Shown in pieces: positions 51,992-60,552 of a DNA stretch of 64,000 nucleotides. The position numbers and the translations under genes were made by a program. The notes beneath the pieces are model-generated. The model was not told the DNA's origin and ran no database searches. It saw nothing but the letters and a program-made list of their open reading frames with translations. The stretch is from a virus, in IMG/VR virus record IMGVR_UViG_3300032605_002499, positions 1 through 64,000 of that record, one strand, 5' to 3'. The stretch's first letter is position 1. Every line of letters starts with the position of its first letter.

Positions 51992-53751
51992 TAAAAATAA
52001 AAAATCTAACTGTTCGAAACTTTATGAGTGTAGGAAATGCTACACAAGGTATTGATTTTGATCGGCAAGACTTAACATTGGTTCTCGGCGAAAATCTGGA
52101 CTTAGGTGGTGATGGATCTCGCAACGGAACTGGTAAAACAACAATCATCAACGCTCTTAGCTACGCTATGTATGGAACAGCGTTAAGCAACATAAGACGC
52201 GACAATCTCGTAAACAAAACTAATGGCAAAAATATGCTCGTTAGTCTTGATTTTGAAATCAACAACACTTCTTATAAGATTGAACGAGGTCGTAAGCCTA
52301 ATCTGTTAAAGTTTTATGTAAACGATAAAGAAACAGAAGCAGAAGATAGCGCACAAGGCGATAGTCGCGAAACGCAAGATGCTATTGAAGGTATTTTAGG
52401 TATGAGTCACGATATGTTTAAGCATATTATGGTATTAAACACTTATACTGAACCGTTTTTGTCGCTAAAATCTAACGACCAGCGTACTATTATCGAGCAG
52501 TTACTTGGTATTACTATGCTTAGTGAACGAGCTGAAAAGATTAAAGAGCTAAATCGTACTACCAAAGAAGATATTACTAAAGAAGAATTTAGAATTCGTG
52601 CTGTTCAAGATGCCAATAAGCGTATCGAAGAGCAAATAGAATCTTTAAAGCGCAGACAAGGACTATGGGTAGCTAAACATGAAGAAGATATCAAAGAACT
52701 TGAGAGGGCATTATCATCGCTCCAGGAAATTGACATTGAAAAAGAGATCCAGGCGCACAAAGATCATAAAACATGGGATCAAAAAAGGAAGGATATCAAC
52801 GATTTATCTACTCAAATCAGTCGTACGAAGATGGACATTTCCCGGGAAGATAAAGCGATTTCCAAAGTATCTAAGGAGATTGAAACTCTTAAAAACCATG
52901 AATGCCATACGTGCGGCCAGCCCTTCCATGACGATAAGCACGAATCGGTATTGGCAAGCAAGCAGGGAGATTTGGATGGTGCGCGAACGAATTTCACAGA
53001 ACATACACAGCTCTTATCAGAGTTGGAGATTGCCCTTGAAGCCCTGGGCGTCTTAGGTAAGCCTCCTAAGTTATTTTATGATACAGAAGAACAAGCAATT
53101 CAGCATCGCAGTACTATTGAAGGATTACAAACACAAATTACTAGCAAAAATGCTGAAGTTGATCCGTATGGCGAACAGATTGATGAAATGACACATACTG
53201 CTTTAGAAGAAGTATCGTATGAAACACTTAATGACTTAACAAAATTACAAGAACACCAAGATTTCTTACTTAAATTGCTTACTAGCAAGGATAGTTTTAT
53301 TCGTAAAAAGATTATTGAACAAAACTTATCTTACTTAAACTCAAGGTTAACTCATTATTTGGATCGTATTGGACTGCCACATACCGTAGTATTCCAAAAT
53401 GACTTAACTGTTAGCATCGAAGAACTAGGTCGTGAGCTAGATTTTGATAATCTGAGTAGAGGTGAAAGAAACCGTTTGATACTAAGTATGGCGTGGGCTT
53501 TCAGAGATGTGTTTGAATCACTATACACACCAATTAATGTATTGTTTATTGATGAAATGATTGACAACGGCTTAGATACGCAAGGTGTAGAGTCAGCATT
53601 AGCACTATTAAAACAAATGTCTAGAGAACGACATAAGAGTATTTGGCTTGTGTCACATAGAGACGAGCTAGCAGGGCGTGTAGAAAATATTCTTAAGGTA
53701 GTTAAAGAAGGTGGATTTACAAGCTATAACACAGATATTGAGATAGTCTAA
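51988..53751 (+). CDS. 46: Recombination endonuclease subunit gp46 (Rad50/SbcC-like)
   Basis: A 587-residue SMC-type ATPase. Walker A is NGTGKTT near 46-52, the zinc hook is C306-HT-C309 (CHTCGQPF) between coiled-coil arms, the ABC signature is LSRGERNR near 489, and Walker B is VLFIDEM near 518. It drives gp47 in end resection. Codon use changes sharply inside the gene: from about 52700 to 53060 (the coil and hook) CAG outnumbers CAA five to two and GC-rich codons such as CTC, CGG and CCC appear, while the flanks use mostly CAA and TTA. That suggests replacement of the hook segment by recombination. Confidence 0.93.
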   Translation: MIKIKNLTVRNFMSVGNATQGIDFDRQDLTLVLGENLDLGGDGSRNGTGKTTIINALSYAMYGTALSNIRRDNLVNKTNGKNMLVSLDFEINNTSYKIERGRKPNLLKFYVNDKETEAEDSAQGDSRETQDAIEGILGMSHDMFKHIMVLNTYTEPFLSLKSNDQRTIIEQLLGITMLSERAEKIKELNRTTKEDITKEEFRIRAVQDANKRIEEQIESLKRRQGLWVAKHEEDIKELERALSSLQEIDIEKEIQAHKDHKTWDQKRKDINDLSTQISRTKMDISREDKAISKVSKEIETLKNHECHTCGQPFHDDKHESVLASKQGDLDGARTNFTEHTQLLSELEIALEALGVLGKPPKLFYDTEEQAIQHRSTIEGLQTQITSKNAEVDPYGEQIDEMTHTALEEVSYETLNDLTKLQEHQDFLLKLLTSKDSFIRKKIIEQNLSYLNSRLTHYLDRIGLPHTVVFQNDLTVSIEELGRELDFDNLSRGERNRLILSMAWAFRDVFESLYTPINVLFIDEMIDNGLDTQGVESALALLKQMSRERHKSIWLVSHRDELAGRVENILKVVKEGGFTSYNTDIEIV

Positions 53752-53794
53752 TGAAATTTACACATTCGAAGGTCAAGACGATAACTATTAGTCC

Positions 53795-54223
53795 ATGTCT
53801 TGGCTTTTCGAAAATAAAATTATTGAAGCGTTACCGGAAGATTGTGTTGGATTTGTTTATCTAATTACAAATAATCTCACTGGTAGGAAGTATATTGGTA
53901 AAAAATTAGCAAAATTTAGTAAAACAACATATAAAACAGTAAAACAAAAGAACGGCAACAAAAAACGCAAGAAAATTAAATCGAAAATAGACAGCGACTG
54001 GCAACTATATTACGGCAGCAACATAGAATTAAACGAAGACATCGAAAAGTTAGGCATCAACAGTTTTACGAGAGAAATACTATACTATTGTAGGTCCAAG
54101 GCTGAATGTAGTTATGTAGAGGCTCGTGAACAATTTAGTCGCAAAGTATTAGAATCTGATGATTACTATAACGGGCACATACAAGTGCGTGTACATGGTA
54201 GTCATATAAAAGGAAAAATTTAA
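53795..54223 (+). CDS. SegE-like GIY-YIG endonuclease
   Basis: A 142-residue protein with a GIY-YIG start (GFVYLITNNLTGRKYIGKKL) and a basic insertion (KKRKKIKSK), followed by the SegE-type core DWQLYYGSNIELNEDIEKLG and SYVEAREQF. Compact proteins of this kind are common after gp46 in T4-like phages. They may be stand-alone nucleases for DNA processing rather than homing elements, since no NUMOD module follows. It lies 44 bases after gp46, and its stop overlaps the next ATG (TAATG). Confidence 0.78.
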   Translation: MSWLFENKIIEALPEDCVGFVYLITNNLTGRKYIGKKLAKFSKTTYKTVKQKNGNKKRKKIKSKIDSDWQLYYGSNIELNEDIEKLGINSFTREILYYCRSKAECSYVEAREQFSRKVLESDDYYNGHIQVRVHGSHIKGKI

Positions 54224-54384
54224 TGTCACACAAATTTGAACCGGCAGACGAAAAGTATTGGGCAGAGCAACGGCTGAAACATCAGGCAGCGATAAAAAGA
54301 CAGCAAGAAGAACGAGCATCTAAAACAAACTTCACAGATTTATTTGAAGAACAATCAGCTAACATCGCAAACACACAAAAATAG
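54223..54384 (+). CDS. 53-residue charged protein
   Basis: A short gene beginning MSHKFEPADEKYWAEQRLKH. It has a central alpha-helical run rich in Gln, Arg and Glu, then TNFTDLFEEQSANIANTQK. The ATG overlaps the upstream stop (TAATG), which supports translation by coupling. It has no recognised domain and could be a small helical regulator or adaptor. It is the last coding unit before a long non-coding stretch. Confidence 0.5.
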   Translation: MSHKFEPADEKYWAEQRLKHQAAIKRQQEERASKTNFTDLFEEQSANIANTQK

Positions 54385-54431
54385 TAATACAGGCATCTTA
54401 GTAAGGCATCATAAAACACATTGTTTGGTCG

Positions 54432-54630
54432 GGGTAGCTCGACTCGCATTGCGGAACGGTGAGATACCCGGTCTAGAATCTTGCGTGTAAAGGAAAGTTG
54501 CTAACTTAAGGCATCAAATGGTTTGGGCTCCGTTGAAACAGATACGACCCATGCTTATAGGACTTGGATTTATTACGGGTTACTAGGGTTCCGTTGATAA
54601 TGTGAAGCTAGGGTAAGGGGTACCGGTCAA
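54432..54630 (+). ncRNA. Candidate structured non-coding RNA
   Basis: The strongest element pairs GGGTAGCTC (54432-54440) with GAGATACCC (54461-54469), nine positions with one G-A mismatch, enclosing a small CGC/GCG stem (54445-54453). A second hairpin is AAGTT, GCT, AACTT at 54495-54507. A third may join TGGG near 54523 with CCCA near 54547. The strand is inferred from the upstream plus-strand operon. No known RNA family was recognised and it is not a tRNA. It may be a phage regulatory RNA or the leader of a further transcript. Confidence 0.4.
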
Positions 54631-54703
54631 CCGCCTCTGTGTATGTAAATACAATCTCTTTTAATAAACGACAGGGACGTCTAACATGAAGTAGTCTTTG
54701 TTT

Positions 54704-54723
54704 TTCACCGTGCTTACGGTGAA
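54704..54723. repeat. Perfect hairpin, possible terminator
   Basis: Arms TTCACCGT and ACGGTGAA form eight perfect base pairs with a GCTT loop. On the plus strand it is preceded by a T-rich run but not followed by one, so a role as RNA stability element or processing site is as likely as termination. Confidence 0.5.
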
Positions 54724-54798
54724 TTACGACTGAACTATTCTACATGAAGAGCTTCTAAAAGCAAATAAAAAAATAAGATGAGCTGCAAAGCGAATCTT

Positions 54799-54820
54799 GG
54801 ATTAGCGTAGCTAATCTTTT
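54799..54820 (+). terminator. Intrinsic terminator of the gp55-gp46 side
   Basis: GATTAGC (54800-54806) and GCTAATC (54810-54816) pair perfectly around GTA. TTTT follows directly, and one further G-T pair can extend the stem. It would stop plus-strand transcripts before they run into the minus-strand gp26 unit. Confidence 0.5.
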
Positions 54821-54880
54821 AAATAAGACTTAATATAAATCAAAATAAAAATCGTTTAGAGTTTTTAGGAAACGAATGAC

Positions 54881-55093
54881 TTAAAAGAAAGGAAGTCCTG
54901 ACTTCTTAGTTGTTTCCATATTATCTTGTATTAATTGACCAATGATTTTGCGTTCAGCGACACTTAGTTGTAATGCTGTTTCGTAAGATAGCCCACCACG
55001 CATATACCAAACCATTCGTAACGCCTCAGATCTAATCCCGCTTATTTCTTCGTCCATGCCGTCAACATATTTGGCGACACCCTCAGAATCCAA
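54881..55093 (-). CDS. Small baseplate hub assembly protein (gp51-like)
   Basis: A 70-residue protein ending IIGQLIQDNMETTKKSGLPFF, a tail I associate with small hub-assembly chaperones encoded beside gp26 in T4-like phages (compare T4 gp51). The centre (SGIRSEALRMVWYMRGGLSY) is helical. The start is probably TTG at 55093, two bases after the gp26 stop; an in-frame ATG twelve codons later is the alternative, and neither has a clear ribosome-binding site. Role inferred mainly from its position and ending. Confidence 0.55.
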   Translation of the reverse strand: MDSEGVAKYVDGMDEEISGIRSEALRMVWYMRGGLSYETALQLSVAERKIIGQLIQDNMETTKKSGLPFF

Positions 55094-55095
55094 GG

Positions 55096-55935
55096 TTAGG
55101 AGGCGCGCCCGAAAAAACTTGTCATGTCCAATGTAATATTTTGTTTATATACATTTTCGCATTTACTACATTTAATAGTGACTGGTTGCATTTCGGCTTG
55201 TGTTTTATGTTCAATTACATAATCTTGAATACGATTAAACAACGCACGGTCACAGTTTGCCATAAACTCAGCGATATATTCGGGTTCTGTTACCATAGCA
55301 CTTGGAGTTTTAATTGTCATAATACTTTGTGATAATGCTACAACTGTCATTTCAGTCATCTTTTTAAGAGCTTGTGACATAGCTGTAATTTGTTGTGTAT
55401 CTACGGTGCCATCTGTAGGAATACTTTGGAATATACGCTGTTCATCAAATTGAATTTTATTGTTATCTGACAAGTTTTTGTAAGTCATTGGCTTAAAGAA
55501 GATTTCAATATCGCCTTGATGTATCGATGCTGTATAATCTGGCGCTTTCATTTGATCCAATACCGTACGCAAATCAACACCATAATCGTCGGTATTATTA
55601 CAAGCTGGACATTGTGTAGCAAACTCCATTTCATGCCCGTAACTAGCGATACGAATAGCTACTAAAATAGTATCGATATCAATCGATGGGATAGACCAAG
55701 CATCTTTGATATTGGGAACACAACTTTGTATAACATTAATAACGGCTTGGCCGCTGAATAACGCATCTGGTGTACGATAAGTGATTTCGTCAATGGCAGT
55801 CATGGGCAACACTGGTAAATCCCCTGTTTGCGGCATATCTAATGCGCCTGGGGGATAGTATTTGCCTTGGCTAGGCAATTTGATATAAATTGCTGGTTGT
55901 CTAAAATATTGACTTAATGGATTGTTTGAAATCAT
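55096..55935 (-). CDS. 26: Baseplate hub protein gp26-like
   Basis: A 279-residue protein of the T4 baseplate (gp26) family: IKLPSQGKYYPPGALDMPQT near the N-terminus, then EITYRTPDALFSGQAV and a conserved helix around residues 85-105. Two CxxC pairs (C109-C112 in TQCPACN and C256-C259 in IKCSKCEN) probably form a zinc ribbon. T4 gp26 is shorter (208 residues). It acts in hub assembly at the centre of the baseplate. It is divergent from the tape-measure-like genes, with 27 bases between, and has AAGGA before the ATG. Confidence 0.82.
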   Translation of the reverse strand: MISNNPLSQYFRQPAIYIKLPSQGKYYPPGALDMPQTGDLPVLPMTAIDEITYRTPDALFSGQAVINVIQSCVPNIKDAWSIPSIDIDTILVAIRIASYGHEMEFATQCPACNNTDDYGVDLRTVLDQMKAPDYTASIHQGDIEIFFKPMTYKNLSDNNKIQFDEQRIFQSIPTDGTVDTQQITAMSQALKKMTEMTVVALSQSIMTIKTPSAMVTEPEYIAEFMANCDRALFNRIQDYVIEHKTQAEMQPVTIKCSKCENVYKQNITLDMTSFFGRAS

Positions 55936-55948
55936 GGGATTTTCCTTG

Positions 55949-55956
55949 TATAAATA
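55949..55956 (+). promoter_or_regulatory. Consensus late promoter of the tape-measure-like genes
   Basis: TATAAATA, an exact T4 late promoter, lies six bases before the ATG at 55963. The predicted start is 55962, one base before the ATG, so the mRNA would be leaderless. Confidence 0.65.
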
Positions 55957-55962
55957 TTAATT

Positions 55963-58116
55963 ATGGCAGAAGAATACGACCCAAAAGAAATTCAAGATAT
56001 TGTTGATACCTACAATAAGCATTTAGCTGACGGTATTCCAATTTCGGCTGAATTGAATCAAGCCATGAAAGATGCTTCTACGGGCATCAAAAACTATTCA
56101 AAAAACTTAAAAGCTAGTCAAGAAGCACTTGTTGGCAGTTTGAAATCTCTTGGCATGGCCATGGTCAACGGAGAATCAGGTGCTGCTGTTTATAGCGATA
56201 CAATCAATAAAGGCGCAAAAACTTTTAGTAATTGGGCTAAGAAACTTCCTGTTGTCGGTAACGCATTAGGTAAAGTAGCAGAAGCGGCAGCAGCTTATGA
56301 AAATGCTGCAGCTAAACAATCAGATTCATTGTTTGAAAATTATCAAGTTATGAGCCGTTCTGGTGTTGCTCTTAGTATGGACAACGCATTTAAGAATTTA
56401 CAAGCGGCTGGTTATACAATGAAAGAAATTGGCGAATACGGTTCGCTAATGAAAGAAAATTCCACAACATTAGCTACACTAGGCGGTACTACCGCCCAAG
56501 GAGCAGCTGATTTTGCTAAAGCATCAAAAATTATTAAAAACTCTGAGATAGAAACTCAGTTTATGCGTATGGGTATGACTGTTGGTGATATCAACAGTGG
56601 TATGGCCAATTATATAAAACAACAACAGTTAAGCGGATCAACGCAACAACAAAATGATAAACAAATAGCACAAAGTGCCACTGAGTTTATTATAGAGCAA
56701 GACAAATTAACTAAAGTAACTGGGTTAACTGCTGATCAACAAAATAAAATTTATGAAGGCGCATTAGCACAAGAACAATTTGCGGCTAAAACATATCAAT
56801 TACAGCAAAGAGCAGCCGCAGGGGATGAACAAGCCAAAGCAGAACTAAAACGAAACAAAGCATTAATTGAATTTGCTATGGCCAAAGGCGGTCCGGAAGC
56901 TGCTAAACAAGCTCAACTTTATATTGCCGGAGCAGTTAACTCAAAAGGTTATCAAGCGTTCCAAAGAAGTTTTTCTACAACCGCTGATTACTTAGATAAA
57001 GGCGGGTTAGATGTAGGTAAAGCACAAAATTTATTAGTTAGTGATGCTAAAACATTGGCGGCAGATCAATCTAAACTAGGTATCTATGGAAAATTTAATG
57101 AAATTTTTACACCTATTCAAGAAGTAGGAAAATTAGCAGCGGCGTCAACAAAAGATTATGCGGTAGCTAATAAAGAAGCTACTGATCAACAAAAAGAACA
57201 AATAGCAGCAACTGATTCTGCTACTGGTTCTATGGTTGATACAGTAAGAGATCAAAGAGACATAACACAATCTACTGACAAAATTGTTAACGTTGGTGTG
57301 CCATTAGTTACAAGAGGGTTATCGGGATTAGCAGGTGTAACCCAACAATTAACCAGCGTACTTGGGCAATTAGCTGGCAAAGAAGGTCAAGTGGGTGGCG
57401 GTAGTACATTATTACAAAAAATTGGAATAGGCGGAGAAGCTGCGCCGGCCGCAGGAGCAGCTCCAGGAGCACCAGCACCGCCAAAAGTTACACCTATTAC
57501 ACCTCCTTCAACTAGCGGCGCAACACTGGATAGCCTTATAAATTTCTCAGGCGGTACTGGCGACAAAACACATTTCCAACAATTGAATCCAACGGTACTA
57601 AACAATTTTGTACAAATGGCCAGCGCATACTTTAGTTCAACTGGTAAAAAATTACAAGTTAATTCTGCTTTTAGATCCATGGATGAACAAGCTAATGTAA
57701 ATTCAGGTGGCAACCCAAAAGCTGCGCCTGGCAAAAGTTTACACAATGTTGGCAAAGCATTGGATATTAATTCAAGTCAAGTAGCTGATTTACAATCTTC
57801 AGGCTTATTAGGACAATATGGATTTAGTCCATTACCGGGAGATCCTCCACATATACAAATGCCGTCTGCGGCAACTGGTGGAATTTTAAGCGGGCCAAAG
57901 AGTGGATATCAAGCAATGCTACACGGTAATGAAGCGGTGGTTCCACTACCAGACGGCAAAACAATACCAGTACAAAGTAAAGGTGGCGGCGGAGGAGCTG
58001 GATCAAAAGATCAAGTTGCGCTACTTTCTATGGAATTAGAAAAATTGGACTCAATGCTTAGAGTAATGAGCAAACAAAATGATATTACTAACAAAATATT
58101 AGCAAAACAAAGTTAA
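55963..58116 (+). CDS. Tape-measure-like tail protein with M15 peptidase cassette
   Basis: A 717-residue protein. Residues 1-480 are a helical structural region (from DGIPISAELNQAMKDASTGI onwards) shared with the next gene. A Pro/Ala linker follows. Residues about 530-635 form a D-Ala-D-Ala carboxypeptidase-like M15 domain: SAFRSMDEQ, the zinc motif SLHNVGKALD with H594 and D601, and H630 in DPPHIQM, with aspartate where the catalytic glutamate is usual. The C-terminus (GGILSGPKSGYQAMLHGNEA, VVPLPDGKTIPVQ) is again shared with the paralogue. It probably sets tail length or lines the tube and cuts peptidoglycan cross-bridges at entry. Confidence 0.75.
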   Translation: MAEEYDPKEIQDIVDTYNKHLADGIPISAELNQAMKDASTGIKNYSKNLKASQEALVGSLKSLGMAMVNGESGAAVYSDTINKGAKTFSNWAKKLPVVGNALGKVAEAAAAYENAAAKQSDSLFENYQVMSRSGVALSMDNAFKNLQAAGYTMKEIGEYGSLMKENSTTLATLGGTTAQGAADFAKASKIIKNSEIETQFMRMGMTVGDINSGMANYIKQQQLSGSTQQQNDKQIAQSATEFIIEQDKLTKVTGLTADQQNKIYEGALAQEQFAAKTYQLQQRAAAGDEQAKAELKRNKALIEFAMAKGGPEAAKQAQLYIAGAVNSKGYQAFQRSFSTTADYLDKGGLDVGKAQNLLVSDAKTLAADQSKLGIYGKFNEIFTPIQEVGKLAAASTKDYAVANKEATDQQKEQIAATDSATGSMVDTVRDQRDITQSTDKIVNVGVPLVTRGLSGLAGVTQQLTSVLGQLAGKEGQVGGGSTLLQKIGIGGEAAPAAGAAPGAPAPPKVTPITPPSTSGATLDSLINFSGGTGDKTHFQQLNPTVLNNFVQMASAYFSSTGKKLQVNSAFRSMDEQANVNSGGNPKAAPGKSLHNVGKALDINSSQVADLQSSGLLGQYGFSPLPGDPPHIQMPSAATGGILSGPKSGYQAMLHGNEAVVPLPDGKTIPVQSKGGGGGAGSKDQVALLSMELEKLDSMLRVMSKQNDITNKILAKQS

Positions 58117-58125
58117 ACATAAAAA

Positions 58126-60534
58126 ATGGCAAAATTTGATCCGGCCGCAGCACAAGCAATTATTGACGAGTATAATCAAAAACTTGCCGACGGTATTCCT
58201 ATTGACGCCGATTTAACTAAGGCTATGAAAGATGCCTCTACTGGCATTAAAAATTATACAGATAATTTAAAAAATAGTTTAGATCAACTAAAAGGATCAG
58301 CGTTAAAAATGGGTTCGGCTTTAATCAAAGGCGAATCTGGATTAAGTGTTTATAACGACACAGTAGAAGCAGGCGGACAAGCGTTAGGTAACTTTGCTCA
58401 GCAAGTACCTATTGTAGGAGATGCTCTTAAAAAAGCAGCTAATGCGGCCGCAAAAGCTATTACAATAATCAACAAACAAGCTGACGCATTATTTCAAAAT
58501 TATCAAAGCATAAGTCGTTCTGGTTTAGTAACCGGAATGAGCGATACTTTTAAAAATCTTGAATCAGCAGGATATACCGTAGCTGAAATTAAAGAGTACG
58601 GTTCGTTAATGAAGGAAAATGCCACTACACTAGCAACATTTGGCGGTACAGCGGCACAAGGAGCAAAACAGTTTTCTGATGTAGCAGCATCAATAAAAAA
58701 TTCAGATTTAGAAACTAATTTTATGAATATGGGCATGACTGTTAATGACATTAACAGCGGCATTGCTAATTATATAAAACTTCAGCAGTTAAGTGGGTCA
58801 ACAAAAACTCAAACTAATGACGAATTAAAAGAAAGCGCCAGAGATTTTATAATGGAGCAAGATCGGTTAACAAAGTTAACAGGATTAAATGCTGAACAAC
58901 AAAATAAAGTCTACGAACACGCATTAGCGCAACAACAGTTTAATGCTAAAACGCAAGAATTACAACAACGAGCAGATGCTGGAGATGAATCAGCTAAAGC
59001 CGAAATAAAACGCAACAAAGAAATTATTGAATTCGCTTTTGCTAAAGGTGGCCAACATATGGCCGACGATGCTTCGCAATTTTTAGCAGGAGCAGTAAAC
59101 AGTCCAGGCTATCAAAGATTCCAACGCGGATTGCCAAAAGCCGCTGAATCGATAACCAAAGGTGTTAAAGACGCTGGTGTAATACAAAAACAAATGGTTG
59201 AAGGAGCCAAAGATACAGCTGGCGAACAATCGATGTTAGGTACTGTTGGTAATTTTAGTAAAACTTATGGCGACATGCATGAATATGCTAAAATGGCTTC
59301 TGGCACAATTAAAGATGCTACCAAGTCGCAAGAAACTATAACAGCACAACAACAAGATCAAATAGATGCTGTTGATAGCCAAACAGGAAGTCAAGTTAAG
59401 CTAAGACAAAATCAAAGAGATACCACACAGTCGTTAGACAAATTAACAAATCTAGGTGTAAAACCAGTTACTGCCGTATTCAAAGCTCTTACTTCTGTAG
59501 CACAACAAATCGTAGGTACTGCTGGTCAAGTAGCTGGCAAAGAAGGACAAGTAGGCGGAGGTAGTACATTATTACAAAAAGCTGTAGGTGGCGGCGCCCC
59601 GGCTAGTTCTGTTACGGTAGAAGCTGCTCCTTCGGGTCCTTCTTTGCCAGCAGCAGCTCCTTCGACAGCTCCTTCAGCTCCTGTATCAGCTCCCAGTCCG
59701 GCAGGTGCCGCAACACCCGGAGCGTCAACAGCTCCTTCGATAATTGAAAAAGCTAAAGATATAATATCTGGAGCCGCAGGTGCTGGAGCTTCGGCAGCAG
59801 GCGGTGTAGTTAGTGCCGCCGGCGGCACACTAGTAGCAGGTATGGATGCCGTTAAGCAAATGATTATTAAGCATGAAGGCTTAAAAACTAGACCATATCA
59901 AGATTCACTGGGACTATGGACTGTAGGGGTAGGCCACTTAATTGGCAATGGTAAATCTTTACCGTCTGATATGAATCGCGAATTTAGCCAAAAAGAAGTT
60001 ATGGATATGTTTGAGCAAGACTTTGCTAAACATTATTCGATAGCACAAAGAACTCCAGGATGGGATAAAGCTAATGAAGCTGGTAAAGGTGCCATGATTG
60101 ATTTGGCATTTAATATGGGCCAGTGGTGGAATAAATTTCCAAATACAGCTAAGGCTCTTGCCGCCGGCGACTTTGCCGGAGCGGCCGCAGGATTAAGAGA
60201 TAGCAAATGGTTTCAACAAGTAGGTAATCGCGGCAAAGAAGTAGCATCGCTAATGGCTCAAGCTGGATCCGGCGGTGGCAAAATGCAATCAGCCGCAAAT
60301 GGCGGTATTTTAAGCGGTCCTAAAGGCGGTTATGCTGCTATGTTACATGGTAACGAAGCGGTAGTTCCATTACCAGACGGCAGAACGATACCGATACAAA
60401 ATATAGGAGCAGACGATAATTCTTTTGAAATTAATAAGCTCACAACTATGAAGATAGCCAAATTAGAACAGCTTATAAACGGCATGCAAAAGCATAGTGA
60501 TACATCACGTAAGATATTACAGCGACAAAGCTAA
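58126..60534 (+). CDS. Tape-measure-like tail protein with T4-type lysozyme cassette
   Basis: An 802-residue paralogue of the preceding protein, aligned over the N-terminal 480 residues and the last 100. Between them, after a Pro/Ala/Ser linker, lies a GH24 muramidase: KHEGLKTRPYQDSLGLWTVG, with E584, D593 and T599 at the spacing of the T4 lysozyme triad (E11, D20, T26), then GVGHLIGNG and later AMIDLAFNMG. The C-terminal GGILSGPKGGYAAMLHGNEA is shared with its twin. It starts nine bases after its neighbour. It probably cleaves glycan strands while the twin cuts peptides. Confidence 0.82.
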   Translation: MAKFDPAAAQAIIDEYNQKLADGIPIDADLTKAMKDASTGIKNYTDNLKNSLDQLKGSALKMGSALIKGESGLSVYNDTVEAGGQALGNFAQQVPIVGDALKKAANAAAKAITIINKQADALFQNYQSISRSGLVTGMSDTFKNLESAGYTVAEIKEYGSLMKENATTLATFGGTAAQGAKQFSDVAASIKNSDLETNFMNMGMTVNDINSGIANYIKLQQLSGSTKTQTNDELKESARDFIMEQDRLTKLTGLNAEQQNKVYEHALAQQQFNAKTQELQQRADAGDESAKAEIKRNKEIIEFAFAKGGQHMADDASQFLAGAVNSPGYQRFQRGLPKAAESITKGVKDAGVIQKQMVEGAKDTAGEQSMLGTVGNFSKTYGDMHEYAKMASGTIKDATKSQETITAQQQDQIDAVDSQTGSQVKLRQNQRDTTQSLDKLTNLGVKPVTAVFKALTSVAQQIVGTAGQVAGKEGQVGGGSTLLQKAVGGGAPASSVTVEAAPSGPSLPAAAPSTAPSAPVSAPSPAGAATPGASTAPSIIEKAKDIISGAAGAGASAAGGVVSAAGGTLVAGMDAVKQMIIKHEGLKTRPYQDSLGLWTVGVGHLIGNGKSLPSDMNREFSQKEVMDMFEQDFAKHYSIAQRTPGWDKANEAGKGAMIDLAFNMGQWWNKFPNTAKALAAGDFAGAAAGLRDSKWFQQVGNRGKEVASLMAQAGSGGGKMQSAANGGILSGPKGGYAAMLHGNEAVVPLPDGRTIPIQNIGADDNSFEINKLTTMKIAKLEQLINGMQKHSDTSRKILQRQS

Positions 60535-60537
60535 ACA

Positions 60538-60545
60538 ACTAAATA
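60538..60545 (+). promoter_or_regulatory. Late promoter of the homing endonuclease
   Basis: ACTAAATA spans the end of the previous gene and lies seven bases before the ATG at 60553. It is the same octamer as in the hairpin loop at 50184. Confidence 0.5.
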
Positions 60546-60552
60546 TAAAACT

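Larger units (their letters stand above)
54385..54880. other. 500-base gene-free stretch with RNA-like structure
   Basis: No plausible gene on either strand. Base composition is more GC-rich than the flanks up to about 54660 and AT-rich after that. It holds several strong hairpins (listed separately) and repeated words: AAGGCATCA at 54402 and 54508, TCCGTTGA at 54529 and 54590, and CTAGGGT at 54582 and 54607. It ends between a plus-strand operon and the minus-strand gp26 unit. Confidence 0.7.

Noticed and set aside
52679-53056. A 125-codon open frame in another frame within gp46
   Set aside because: It exists because this segment has unusual codon use; the gp46 frame carries the zinc hook and coiled coil, and the alternative protein looks like random basic sequence.
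53751-53864. A 37-codon open frame starting at the gp46 stop (TAATG)
   Set aside because: It has the coupling overlap but runs out of frame into the SegE-like gene and overlaps it for most of its second half; no domain or typical composition supports it.
54431-54480. A tRNA-like start (GGGGTAGCTC) in the gene-free stretch
   Set aside because: The D-arm resemblance is not followed by an anticodon arm, a TTC-containing T arm or a CCA end.
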